From assembly GCA_017744805.1 (NCBI GenBank), contig JAGIAP010000004.1, forward strand, positions 1 through 42,050: a DNA stretch of 42,050 nt. The letters run 5' to 3'. Below the pieces are notes generated by a model that had not been told where the DNA came from, searched no databases, and was given only the letters and a program-made list of their open reading frames with translations. This stretch comes from Chitinophagaceae bacterium (GTDB lineage Bacteria; Bacteroidota; Bacteroidia; Chitinophagales; Chitinophagaceae). Numbering within the stretch: the first letter of the stretch is position 1; each line of letters starts with the position of its first letter. The position numbers and the translations under genes are program-made. Below are positions 1 to 7,543 of the stretch, in pieces.

Positions 1-110
1 TGACGGGCCTTCCGGCACAAATATAACTGGGTTTCCGATGGGCAAAACTAAATTTTGAAGTCTTGCCGATTGGTGACAATTTTACGATCTACTAAATAAG
101 GTACTCTACA

Positions 111-911
111 ATGGCCCGAGTAATTGGAGTTGCAAATCAAAAAGGGGGAGTTGGAAAAACCACTTCTGCCATCAATCTGGCCGCCAGCCTGGCGGTGCTC
201 GAATTCAGAACACTGCTGGTGGATGCGGATCCGCAGGCGAACAGCACCACCGGCGTGGGCTTCGATCTGCACAATATCCAGCAGAGCCTGTACGATTGCA
301 TGGTGAATGGTACGGCCGCCAAAGACGTGGTGCTGAAGTCCGAGATCCCCAACCTGGATGTGATCCCCTCCCATATCGACCTGGTAGGTGCCGAGATCGA
401 AATGATCAATTACCCCAACCGCGAAAGTGTGCTCAAGGGCATCCTGGAACCGGTAAAAACAGAGTACGATTTCATTATCATAGATTGTTCCCCTTCACTG
501 GGCCTGATCACCGTGAATGCCCTGGTGGCAGCCGACAGTGTGATCGTTCCCGTGCAAACGGAGTTCTTCGCCCTTGAAGGTTTGGGCAAATTGCTCAATA
601 CCATCAAGATCGTTCAGAGCCGCCTCAATACCGCCCTGGTGATCGAAGGCATCCTGATGACCATGTACGATGGCCGTCTCCGCCTCTGCAACCAGGTGGT
701 GAACGAAGTACGCAAACATTTTGATGAAATGGTGTTCAATACCATCATCCACCGTAACACCCGTATCAGCGAGGCACCCAGCGTGGGCAAGCCCGTGATC
801 CTCTACGACGGACAGAGCAAGGGAGCCATCAATTACCTGAACCTTGCCAAGGAGATCCTGCAGAAGAACAATATGACCAAGATCAGGCAGGAAGAAAGGA
901 TCCTCGAGTAA
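111..911 (+). CDS. parA: ParA-family chromosome partitioning ATPase (Soj)
   Basis: This 266-residue protein is a deviant-Walker ATPase that moves or positions chromosomal origin regions together with ParB. The N-terminus carries the P-loop KGGVGKTT at about residues 11-18, with the signature lysine of the ParA/MinD class. [12 protein letters not shown] follows as the A' motif, and [12 protein letters not shown] near residue 120 is the Walker B. The length is usual for chromosomal Soj proteins, and there is no N-terminal helix-turn-helix as in plasmid ParA. The ATG at 111 gives the canonical [13 protein letters not shown] start. parB begins 43 bases downstream, so the two are probably one transcript. 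Function is family knowledge and the match is very strong. The 110 bases upstream hold only near-matches to the Bacteroidota promoter consensus. Confidence 0.97.
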   Translation: MARVIGVANQKGGVGKTTSAINLAASLAVLEFRTLLVDADPQANSTTGVGFDLHNIQQSLYDCMVNGTAAKDVVLKSEIPNLDVIPSHIDLVGAEIEMINYPNRESVLKGILEPVKTEYDFIIIDCSPSLGLITVNALVAADSVIVPVQTEFFALEGLGKLLNTIKIVQSRLNTALVIEGILMTMYDGRLRLCNQVVNEVRKHFDEMVFNTIIHRNTRISEAPSVGKPVILYDGQSKGAINYLNLAKEILQKNNMTKIRQEERILE

Positions 912-954
912 GGGAGCAAGCACATCTAACCACCATCAGTAAACGAATAGGTTC

Positions 955-1878
955 ATGAGCAAAGAAAAAAAGGAAAATAACAAGGAATTGTTAGGCAAGG
1001 GCATCAGATCCCTTTTGCAAAGCATTGACTCAGATCTGAAGACCGGTACCGGTCAGTTGAAGGGCTCTGTTGTGGAAGCAGTCACTACCATGCAAAGGAT
1101 CGCGGTTGCGGACATCGAGCCCAACCCCAAGCAGCCCCGCCGTGATTTTGACGAGACCGCGCTCAATGAACTGGCAGCATCCATCAAACTGCACGACCTG
1201 GTACAGCCCATCACCGTTTCCGGCCTTCCCGGCGGAAAGTACCGCCTCATCTCCGGTGAGCGCAGGTGGAGGGCATCCAAACTGGCAGGTCTGAAAGATG
1301 TACCCGCTTATATCCGTCAGGCCAACGACCAGGAACTGCTGGAGCTGGCCCTGTTGGAAAACCTGCAACGGGAAGACCTCAACGCCATGGAAATTGCGCT
1401 GAGCTATAAACGTATGATGGAAGAGCTCAATCATACCCAGGAGCAGGTAGCTGAAAGGATGGGAAAAGAAAGAAGTACAGTAGCCAACTATATCCGCCTG
1501 CTGAAACTGCCCCCTGATATCCAGGTGGCTGTTCGCACAAACGTGATCAGCATGGGCCATGCCCGCGCACTGATCAATGTGGACACGGTGGAAACACAGC
1601 TTTTCATCTTCAACGAGATCAAAAAAGAAGGCCTTTCCGTGCGCCAGACCGAAGAGCTGGTACGTAAAATGTACAAAGGCAATCAGCCTGTTAAATCTTC
1701 GGTAAAAGCCAGTCTCCCACCGGCTTATAAGAAAATTGAAGATAATTTAGCGTCGCATTTCAGCACCAAGGTAAAGCTCAATCATAGCAAGAAAGGGAAT
1801 GGAATGATCTCCATCGAGTATTATTCCATCCAGGACCTGAACAAGATCCTGGACCAGATTGGTGTTACTGCAAACTAA
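955..1878 (+). CDS. parB: ParB/Spo0J-family partition protein
   Basis: This 307-residue ParB is the DNA-binding CTPase clamp that loads at parS sites and stimulates ParA. The N-terminal ParB domain (about residues 45-140) shows PNPKQPRR, the nucleotide-pocket motif GERRWRA and ENLQREDLN. A helix-turn-helix (TQEQVAERMGKERSTVANYI, about residues 161-180) recognises parS. The C-terminal quarter should be the dimerisation domain. It sits directly behind parA with a 43-base gap. No parS-like palindrome was found by eye within the window, although parS sites normally lie near such loci. The reading frame of the next gene can be extended back into the parB end, but the start preferred for that gene lies outside parB. 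Confidence 0.96.
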   Translation: MSKEKKENNKELLGKGIRSLLQSIDSDLKTGTGQLKGSVVEAVTTMQRIAVADIEPNPKQPRRDFDETALNELAASIKLHDLVQPITVSGLPGGKYRLISGERRWRASKLAGLKDVPAYIRQANDQELLELALLENLQREDLNAMEIALSYKRMMEELNHTQEQVAERMGKERSTVANYIRLLKLPPDIQVAVRTNVISMGHARALINVDTVETQLFIFNEIKKEGLSVRQTEELVRKMYKGNQPVKSSVKASLPPAYKKIEDNLASHFSTKVKLNHSKKGNGMISIEYYSIQDLNKILDQIGVTAN

Positions 1879-1888
1879 GTTGGTTTCA

Positions 1889-2656
1889 ATGGCACGTTTT
1901 CTTCCTGCAATCATTTTGATATTGATGAGCCCGGCTTTTGCGCAGGCGAAACTGGCATATCCCGTGTTGCCCCTGGAGAATATGGGCACCCTGCCGCATA
2001 TTCACCATATTACATGGCATGAAACAGAAGAACCAGGTATGGTGTTTTACAACGATACCGTTCCCGTGGTGAAAGAGCTACGTGTTGACTCATCCAGGAT
2101 CATTGCCGATTCCATTGTTCCGGTCAAAAAGGATACCTCAGCAAAAAAGAAACATACGCCCCGCGGAGCGGCCATCCGTTCCGCCATCATCCCCGGATGG
2201 GGCCAGGCATACAATAAGAAATACTGGAAAGTGCCCATCGCCTGGGCCGCAGTAGGTATACCGGCAGGCTTGTTCGTGTATAACAAAAAATGGTATGACC
2301 GTACCCGTTATGCGCTGGCCGTAGTATCCAACAATAGTCAGAACAATCCAGACAGCATGAGCAAGGTGCACGACCAACTGAAACCGCTGGTGGCGCGTGG
2401 CCAAACTACTTCACTGTTGAACTACAGGAATGAATTCAGGAAGAATATGGATTACTCCATTCTCTTTGGTCTCCTGCTCTGGGGATTGAATGTGGTGGAT
2501 GCCACCGTAGATGCCCACCTGAGGGATTTCGATGTCAGCGACGATCTCTCCCTTCGTGTATCACCGGCAGTATTGCCCGGAAATGTGCCCGGTGTGAGTT
2601 TTGTATTCACCATCGGTAAGAATAATCGCGCAAAAACTCTACCTTCGCTGCGCTAA
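1889..2656 (+). CDS. DUF5683-family membrane protein
   Basis: This is a roughly 255-residue envelope protein of the DUF5683 family, which regularly follows parB in Bacteroidota. The chosen ATG at 1889 gives a clean signal peptide (MARFLPAIILILMSPAFAQA). An earlier in-frame start at 1859 would overlap parB and add only ten poor residues. A linker rich in charged residues is followed by the family core PRGAAIRSAIIPGWGQAYN (about residues 96-114) and a hydrophobic helix AWAAVGIPAGLFVY. A further hydrophobic segment, ILFGLLLWGLNVVDA, comes near the end. The molecular function is unknown. Its place between parB and dapB is the conserved order, where a signal peptidase gene often follows dapB; here none does. 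Confidence 0.85.
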   Translation: MARFLPAIILILMSPAFAQAKLAYPVLPLENMGTLPHIHHITWHETEEPGMVFYNDTVPVVKELRVDSSRIIADSIVPVKKDTSAKKKHTPRGAAIRSAIIPGWGQAYNKKYWKVPIAWAAVGIPAGLFVYNKKWYDRTRYALAVVSNNSQNNPDSMSKVHDQLKPLVARGQTTSLLNYRNEFRKNMDYSILFGLLLWGLNVVDATVDAHLRDFDVSDDLSLRVSPAVLPGNVPGVSFVFTIGKNNRAKTLPSLR

Positions 2657-2676
2657 AAAATTCAGCGCTCAAACTT

Positions 2677-3393
2677 ATGAAGATCGCACTTATCGGTTAC
2701 GGTAAAATGGGACAGGCTATTGAAGCCATCGCTTTGCAACGCGGACATGAAGTGGTGTTGAAGATCTCTATCGATAATGTAGAGGACAATACCATCGACA
2801 ATATCCGTAAAGCAGATGTTGCCATCGAATTCACCGGGCCTGAAAGCGCCTTCGGCAATATCACCCGTTGCATCGATGCAGGAGTGCCCGTGGTAAGCGG
2901 ATCTACGGGTTGGCTGGAGAAATACGAAGAAGCGAAGGCATACTGCACCAGGCATAATGGTTCTCTTCTTTATGCCAGCAATTTCAGTGTAGGCGTGAAT
3001 ATTTTCTTTGCTCTCAATAAAAAACTCGCGTCCCTGATGACATCACATCCCGAATATGATGTTCAGATGACGGAGGTGCACCATACCCAAAAGAAAGATG
3101 CTCCCAGTGGAACGGCCATCACACTGGCAGAACAGATCCTTGATGCCAACGGCAGGAAATCGAAGTGGGTGAACCACTCCAGTGAACTGACCAATGAACT
3201 GGTGATCCTCAGTGAACGCGTGGATCCCGCCCCCGGAACACATATCGTTACTTATTCATCAGCCATCGATGATATCGAGATCAAACATACGGCGCATAAC
3301 CGTCAGGGCTTTGCCACCGGCGCTGTACTGGCCGCCGAGTTCCTGCATACCAGGAAAGGGGTCTTCTCGATGAGTGATGTGCTGGGAATTTGA
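2677..3393 (+). CDS. dapB: 4-hydroxy-tetrahydrodipicolinate reductase
   Basis: DapB reduces 4-hydroxy-tetrahydrodipicolinate with NAD(P)H on the way to diaminopimelate, which serves lysine and peptidoglycan synthesis. The N-terminal Rossmann motif IGYGKMGQAIE is at residues 5-15. The nucleotide-site SGSTGW follows, and the catalytic region EVHHTQKKDAPSGTA lies near residues 134-148, with the general-acid His and the substrate-binding Lys both present. At 238 residues it is shorter than the roughly 270-residue E. coli enzyme but typical of Bacteroidota. It starts 20 bases after the DUF5683 gene and probably belongs to the parA-parB transcript. Confidence 0.96.
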   Translation: MKIALIGYGKMGQAIEAIALQRGHEVVLKISIDNVEDNTIDNIRKADVAIEFTGPESAFGNITRCIDAGVPVVSGSTGWLEKYEEAKAYCTRHNGSLLYASNFSVGVNIFFALNKKLASLMTSHPEYDVQMTEVHHTQKKDAPSGTAITLAEQILDANGRKSKWVNHSSELTNELVILSERVDPAPGTHIVTYSSAIDDIEIKHTAHNRQGFATGAVLAAEFLHTRKGVFSMSDVLGI

Positions 3394-3570
3394 TCCATAG
3401 TCCATTCCCCAACCCAACCGGTCATACGTTCAAGCTACCATCTTAACTGACAGCAAAACCAATACAGCTACCTCATGCGGTGTATGTACCGTAAGGGGAG
3501 GCAACGATTGGCTGTCATGCATCGTCTTCAAGGCAAGGCGGTCCCATTGATCAATTAACCCAACAATGTT

Positions 3571-3798
3571 ATGAAAAAGAACATGGAGGTGAAGCGTACT
3601 CCGGCTGTACAATTAACAAGCCGGGAACTGGAAATATTGAAGCTGATCGAAAAAGAATACAGCAACAAAAAGATCGCGGAAACCCTGTTCATCAGTGAAA
3701 GAACAGTAGAGACCCACCGGAAGAATATCTTCCGGAAAACCCAAACAGGCAGTGTGATAGGATTGATCAAATATGCCTACGAGCATAAATTGGTCTGA
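3571..3798 (+). CDS. Stand-alone LuxR/NarL-type HTH DNA-binding protein
   Basis: This 75-residue protein consists almost entirely of a LuxR-type helix-turn-helix (LTSRELEILKLIEKEYSNKK, then ISERTVETHRKNIF). It resembles the C-terminal output domain of NarL/FixJ response regulators. No receiver domain is attached: the frame upstream closes with a stop at 3556-3558, and the 177 bases between dapB and this gene show no phospho-acceptor motif. It is either a free-standing GerE-like regulator or what remains of a response regulator. The reading frame ends 56 bases before the Rrf2 start, so the two regulators could share a transcript. Target genes are unknown. Confidence 0.85.
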   Translation: MKKNMEVKRTPAVQLTSRELEILKLIEKEYSNKKIAETLFISERTVETHRKNIFRKTQTGSVIGLIKYAYEHKLV

Positions 3799-3853
3799 AG
3801 CCACCCCATTCAGAAAAATTATTCTATCTTTCTCGCCTCGAAATCAAACCCAA

Positions 3854-4264
3854 ATGTTATCGAAGAAAGCTCAATATGCTTTTAAAGCATTGATGTACAT
3901 GGCTGAAAGAAAAGACAACCAGCCGGTACTCATAGCCGAAATAGCTAAAAAGAAGAAAATCCCGCTGAAGTTCCTGGAAAACATCCTGCTTGAACTGAAG
4001 AAGGCGGAGATCCTGGACAGTAAGAAAGGAAAGGGAGGCGGATATTTTTTCAAAGTGGCGCCCAAAGACATTTCCATGGCCAAGGTGATGCGCCTGATAG
4101 ACGGCCCCATTGCCATGCTACCCTGTGTGAGCCTTTATTTTTATGAGCGCTGCAAGAACTGCGACGAGAAGCAATGCGGCCTTCATGATATGATGATCAC
4201 GGTCAGGGATGCCACCCTCAAGATACTGGAGAAGAAGTCTGTAGCCGATATTTCCAAGCAATAA
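3854..4264 (+). CDS. Rrf2-family transcriptional regulator, possible Fe-S sensor
   Basis: This 136-residue winged-helix protein belongs to the Rrf2 family (IscR, NsrR, CymR). The start at 3854 gives the usual MLSKKAQYAFKALMYMA. An upstream in-frame start at 3773 would add 27 residues overlapping the LuxR-type gene. The DNA-binding wing GKGGGYFF is at about residues 59-66. Near the dimer helix are Cys91, Cys100, Cys103, Cys108 and His111. The last pair (C-G-L-H) matches the spacing of the IscR Cys104/His107 ligands, but the other spacings differ from IscR (C-x5-C-x5-C). A redox or iron-sulfur sensing role is therefore inferred, not shown. ahcY follows after 96 bases with its own promoter-like element. 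Confidence 0.88.
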   Translation: MLSKKAQYAFKALMYMAERKDNQPVLIAEIAKKKKIPLKFLENILLELKKAEILDSKKGKGGGYFFKVAPKDISMAKVMRLIDGPIAMLPCVSLYFYERCKNCDEKQCGLHDMMITVRDATLKILEKKSVADISKQ

Positions 4265-4304
4265 TGTCTGCCGGTTGTAATTAAACTGCACACCGGCACA
4301 GATG

Positions 4305-4338
4305 TTGCAGATTCTGTCCATCCTTTTTCCTAATTTTG
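4305..4338 (+). promoter_or_regulatory. Bacteroidota-type promoter upstream of ahcY
   Basis: TTG at 4305-4307 and TAATTTTG at 4331-4338 (consensus TAnnTTTG) are separated by 23 bases, and the element ends 22 bases before the ahcY ATG. This matches the -33/-7 layout known for the primary sigma factor of Bacteroidota. The start site has not been mapped. Confidence 0.55.
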
Positions 4339-4360
4339 CGCACGAAATCAAACCATTTAT

Positions 4361-5689
4361 ATGTCAACAATTTCAAAGTCATCCATTGACTTTTCCTTAC
4401 CGTATAAAGTGAAGGACATCAGCTTAGCTGAGTGGGGCCGCAAAGAGATCCGTCTCGCAGAAGCAGAAATGCCCGGTCTTATGTCTCTCAGAAAAGAATA
4501 TGGCGCCAGCCAGCCGCTGAAAGGTGCCCGTGTTGCAGGTTGCCTGCACATGACCATCCAGACAGCCGTGCTGATCGAAACACTTACCGCCCTTGGCGCT
4601 GAAGTGAAATGGAGCTCCTGCAATATCTTCTCTACACAGGACCATGCCGCTGCCGCCATCGCTTCTGCCGGTATCGGAGTGTTTGCCTGGAAAGGTCAGA
4701 CACAGGAAGAAGCTGACTGGTGTATCGAACAGACCCTGTTCTTCGGTGGCGCCGACCGCCCCCTGAACATGATCCTGGACGATGGTGGTGACCTCACCAA
4801 TATCGTGTTCGACAAATACCCTGAGCTGGTTCAACATATCAAAGGACTGAGTGAAGAAACCACTACCGGTGTTCACCGTCTCTACGAAAGAATGGCAAAA
4901 GGCACCTTGCCCATCCCTGCCATCAATGTGAACGACTCTGTTACCAAATCCAAATTCGACAACAAATACGGCTGTAAAGAAAGCCTGGTGGACTCTATCC
5001 GCCGCGCTACCGATATCATGCTGGCCGGTAAGATCGCCGTTGTAGGTGGTTATGGCGACGTAGGTAAAGGCTCTGCTGCTTCCCTGGCAGGTGCCGGTTG
5101 CCGCGTGATCGTGACCGAGATCGATCCTATCTGCGCCCTTCAGGCCGCTATGGACGGATTTGAAGTGAAAAAGATGATCGACGCCGTGAAAGAAGCTGAT
5201 ATCGTTGTTACTGCTTCCGGTTGCCGCGACCTGATCACTGAAAAGCATTTCCGTAACATGAAGGATAAAGCCATCGTTTGTAATATCGGCCACTTCGATA
5301 TCGAGATCGATATCGCATGGCTCAATAACAACTATGGCCATACCAAAGACACCATCAAGCCACAGGTTGACCTTTACAATATCGAAGGTAAAGACGTGAT
5401 CATCCTGGCTGAAGGCCGCCTCGTGAACCTGGGTTGCGCTACTGGTCACCCCAGCTTTGTAATGAGTAATTCCTTCACCAATCAGACACTGGCTCAGTTG
5501 GAACTGTGGACAAACCACGGCGCTTACGAGAACAAAGTGTATGTGTTACCCAAACATCTGGATGAGAAGGTAGCCCGCCTCCACCTCGGAAAGATCGGTG
5601 TGGAACTGGACGAGCTCAGCACAGAACAAGCTGAATACCTGGGCATTCCAAAAGAAGGTCCATTCAAGCCGGAGCATTACAGGTACTAA
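4361..5689 (+). CDS. ahcY: Adenosylhomocysteinase (S-adenosylhomocysteine hydrolase)
   Basis: AhcY splits S-adenosylhomocysteine into adenosine and homocysteine and so relieves product inhibition of methyltransferases. The 442-residue length is that of bacterial enzymes. Substrate-domain motifs include [13 protein letters not shown] (about residues 62-74) and the aspartate-rich DDGGDLT. The NAD-binding Rossmann motif [16 protein letters not shown] sits near residues 226-241. The C-terminal tail PFKPEHYRY contains the conserved Lys and Tyr that complete the neighbouring subunit's cofactor site. The gene has its own promoter-like element and terminator and appears monocistronic. No SAH-riboswitch-like fold was evident in the short leader. 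Confidence 0.98.
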   Translation: MSTISKSSIDFSLPYKVKDISLAEWGRKEIRLAEAEMPGLMSLRKEYGASQPLKGARVAGCLHMTIQTAVLIETLTALGAEVKWSSCNIFSTQDHAAAAIASAGIGVFAWKGQTQEEADWCIEQTLFFGGADRPLNMILDDGGDLTNIVFDKYPELVQHIKGLSEETTTGVHRLYERMAKGTLPIPAINVNDSVTKSKFDNKYGCKESLVDSIRRATDIMLAGKIAVVGGYGDVGKGSAASLAGAGCRVIVTEIDPICALQAAMDGFEVKKMIDAVKEADIVVTASGCRDLITEKHFRNMKDKAIVCNIGHFDIEIDIAWLNNNYGHTKDTIKPQVDLYNIEGKDVIILAEGRLVNLGCATGHPSFVMSNSFTNQTLAQLELWTNHGAYENKVYVLPKHLDEKVARLHLGKIGVELDELSTEQAEYLGIPKEGPFKPEHYRY

Positions 5690-5711
5690 AAAGCTATCAC
5701 GCTCAATATAC

Positions 5712-5741
5712 AAGCCCGGCCCAAGCGCCGGGCTTTTTTTT
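5712..5741 (+). terminator. Rho-independent terminator of ahcY
   Basis: A perfect 9-bp stem (AAGCCCGGC at 5712-5720 with GCCGGGCTT at 5727-5735) has a 6-base loop and runs into eight T residues at 5734-5741. It stands 22 bases after the ahcY stop codon. Confidence 0.9.
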
Positions 5742-5847
5742 GTTATCCACCATCGTCCCCGGAATTCCCGAAAACCCTTATCTTGCAAGCCTATCCCTTA
5801 TCCAGATAAATTCTAACCCGCTCCCCTTTTAACCGGAATCGACCCAC

Positions 5848-5868
5848 TTGTTCAATTTTTTGGAACAA
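5848..5868. promoter_or_regulatory. Short inverted repeat upstream of the 5932 gene
   Basis: TTGTTC (5848-5853) and GAACAA (5863-5868) form a 6-bp dyad with a 9-base spacer in an AT-rich stretch 64 bases before the next gene. It could be an operator half-site pair or chance. No factor can be assigned. Confidence 0.25.
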
Positions 5869-5931
5869 TTATATCTCCTATGCTATTTGTAGCACAGGAA
5901 TTGATAGTAAAGCAATTATTAATAACCATAT

Positions 5932-6219
5932 ATGCGCATTCATTTTGTAAAGAATATTCAGTTCACCAAACTGCTGAAGGCCGAAGGCCGTCTGAGAGAA
6001 TTCAATTTCCGTAAACTCGGAGGGCAGCAGGAAGGGATATTCACTGTAGATGTTGTAGATGACAGAGGTAACAGGATCCTTTTCAAAATGCAGAAGGAAG
6101 ACAGCAACTGGAAGATCATGGAACAGCCTCTTCCACGCTGGATCTGGGACAATGAAAAGCGCCTGCACGACCTGATCGAGGATGAACTGCAGAACCCGAC
6201 CGCTTCTCATTTCAGCTAA
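5932..6219 (+). CDS. Small conserved-looking protein of unknown function
   Basis: This 95-residue protein was not recognised as any family. It has no signal peptide or membrane segment and is rich in charged residues. The order of short beta-like stretches (REFNFRKLGG, GIFTVDVVDDRGNRILFKM) and a C-terminal amphipathic helix (NEKRLHDLIEDELQN) suggests a small alpha/beta cytoplasmic protein. Codon use looks like that of its neighbours, and no gene overlaps it on the other strand. The next gene starts 29 bases downstream on the same strand, so the two may be co-transcribed. The function is unknown. Confidence 0.7.
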   Translation: MRIHFVKNIQFTKLLKAEGRLREFNFRKLGGQQEGIFTVDVVDDRGNRILFKMQKEDSNWKIMEQPLPRWIWDNEKRLHDLIEDELQNPTASHFS

Positions 6220-6248
6220 AAACCGGTAAGTTTACGCCATAATCTTTT

Positions 6249-6758
6249 ATGGTCCAATTTACTGCTACCATACAGAAGTTTGATGAAATGGGCGAGAAAA
6301 CAGGCTGGAGCTATATCAGCATCCCTGCCACTATCGCCCAAAAACTTTCTCCCGGCAATAAGAAATCTTTCCGCGTAAAAGGCAAGCTCGACAACTACTC
6401 CTTCAAAGGCGTTTCACTGCTACCCATGGGCGGTGGCGATTTCATCATGGCCCTCAAGGCCGATGTCCGGAAGGCCATTGGCAAACAGAAAGGCGCCAAA
6501 CTGGAGGTGCAACTGGTGCTGGACAAAGTCCCGTACAAGATCAACCAGGAGCTACTGGATTGCCTGGCCGATGAGCCCCAGGCACTGCAACATTTCAATA
6601 CCATGCCTCCCTCCCACCAGGCTTACTGGAGCAAATGGATCGAAAGTGCTAAAACAGAAGGCACGAGAACTAAACGCATCACGCAGTCCGTGATAGCACT
6701 GGCCAAAAAATTCGATTATGGCCAGATGATCAGGAGTTTGAAAAAAGAGAATAATTAG
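6249..6758 (+). CDS. DUF1905 / YdeI-OmpD-associated domain protein
   Basis: The first half of this 169-residue protein (about residues 1-90) matches the DUF1905 pattern: a beta-rich start with GWSYISIP, a KSFRVKGKLDNYSF stretch and GDFIMALKADVRKAIG. The second half carries the YdeI/OmpD-associated pattern, with FNTMPPSHQAYWSKWIESAK followed by a basic helix. Proteins with this second domain are often annotated as bacteriocin-protection or YdeI proteins, but the biochemical role is unproven. No signal peptide is present, so it should be cytoplasmic. Its stop is followed by a hairpin shared with the convergent thioredoxin-fold gene. Confidence 0.8.
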   Translation: MVQFTATIQKFDEMGEKTGWSYISIPATIAQKLSPGNKKSFRVKGKLDNYSFKGVSLLPMGGGDFIMALKADVRKAIGKQKGAKLEVQLVLDKVPYKINQELLDCLADEPQALQHFNTMPPSHQAYWSKWIESAKTEGTRTKRITQSVIALAKKFDYGQMIRSLKKENN

Positions 6759-6773
6759 AGTGTTGCCCAATAA

Positions 6774-6801
6774 AAAGGGCTGCGCAACAGCACAACCCTT
6801 T
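6774..6801 (-). terminator. Hairpin terminator between convergent genes
   Basis: AAAGGG (6774-6779) pairs with CCCTTT (6796-6801), with partial pairing inside the loop. On the minus strand the stem is followed by a short T-rich run, so it most likely ends the thioredoxin-fold transcript and may also serve the plus-strand gene. Confidence 0.5.
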
Positions 6802-6820
6802 CAAATTCCTTTTCGTCTTT

Positions 6821-7378
6821 CTAATGAGCGGCACTATCATTTTTCCTGAACCTGTCGGCAATCGCTTTCAATTCGCTCTCTTTCAATGAAGATGTTTTTT
6901 TCAGTACCTGAACAAAATAATCCACTTCTTCCTGGGTAGCAGGGCAACCCACATTGGAACCGGGATCATCAGCCACACCATCTTTTTTCTTTCTTGAATT
7001 GGCGATCAGGTTACCCTGTGGATCCAGTACCAGCCAGAAGGGAATTCCCTGGTCTGCTCCATTGTATTTCTGGAGCAGTTCTTTGGCGCCGGGATTTTCC
7101 AGATGCTTTTTGGCTTCAGGCTCATTGACGACGAGATGCTCGATCACATAGTTCTTGTCGAAGAATGCTTTCACAGATTTGTCGCTCATGGCGGTGTCCA
7201 TTTTATGGCACCATCCACACCAACTGGCGTGAAAGATCACGAATACGTTCTTCTTCTCTTTGGCAGCAGTTTTGTACGCTGCATTGAGGATGTCGGATGC
7301 AGGTTTTGCAGACTGGGCATTTGCAATGAACCCCGCAACTGTCATGGCTAATACGAGTGATAAAAAGCGCAGTTTCAT
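6821..7378 (-). CDS. Secreted thioredoxin-fold protein with CGWC motif
   Basis: This 185-residue protein is exported by a signal peptide (MKLRFLSLVLAMTVAGFIANA). It carries a thioredoxin-like domain with the redox motif HASWCGWCHKMD at about residues 49-60. A Gly-Ile-Pro-Phe segment (QGIPFWLVLDPQG) supplies the cis-proline. It resembles the thioredoxin_7/DUF255-like proteins used as periplasmic reductases. The start at 7378 was chosen because it begins the signal peptide; the open frame runs 24 codons further upstream without leader-like sequence. A role in disulfide reduction or in delivering reductant in the periplasm is inferred from the family. Confidence 0.88.
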   Translation of the reverse strand: MKLRFLSLVLAMTVAGFIANAQSAKPASDILNAAYKTAAKEKKNVFVIFHASWCGWCHKMDTAMSDKSVKAFFDKNYVIEHLVVNEPEAKKHLENPGAKELLQKYNGADQGIPFWLVLDPQGNLIANSRKKKDGVADDPGSNVGCPATQEEVDYFVQVLKKTSSLKESELKAIADRFRKNDSAAH

Positions 7379-7462
7379 GGTGTAAAAAATGTTAGGCACT
7401 AAAAGTAAATAAATTAACTTAAATTGAATGAACAGCCTGATTTTCCACACTCTGTTAATATG

Positions 7463-7499
7463 TAAATTTGTATAGAACCTATTCTAAAGATTAGATTTG
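7463..7499 (+). promoter_or_regulatory. Two Bacteroidota-type -7 elements upstream of phoH
   Basis: TAAATTTG at 7463-7470 and TAGATTTG at 7492-7499 both fit TAnnTTTG. The second has a TTG (7468-7470) at a spacing of 21 bases, which makes it the stronger candidate. It would give a leader of about 40 bases before the phoH start. Confidence 0.5.
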
Positions 7500-7543
7500 G
7501 AATAGATGGATGGAGTTGGTGAGTATCGCAAGGTACCACTATT

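Noticed and set aside
3394-3570. Remnant receiver domain upstream of the LuxR-type gene
   Set aside because: All frames were inspected by eye. In-frame stops occur and no phospho-acceptor or lysine-proline motif of a receiver can be made out.
4264-4361. SAH or SAM riboswitch before ahcY
   Set aside because: With the promoter at 4331-4338, the transcribed leader is only about 20 bases, too short for either class.
4424-5518. Long minus-strand open frame opposite ahcY
   Set aside because: It mirrors a highly conserved gene, has a His/Val/Asp-rich composition typical of antisense frames, and has no start signals.
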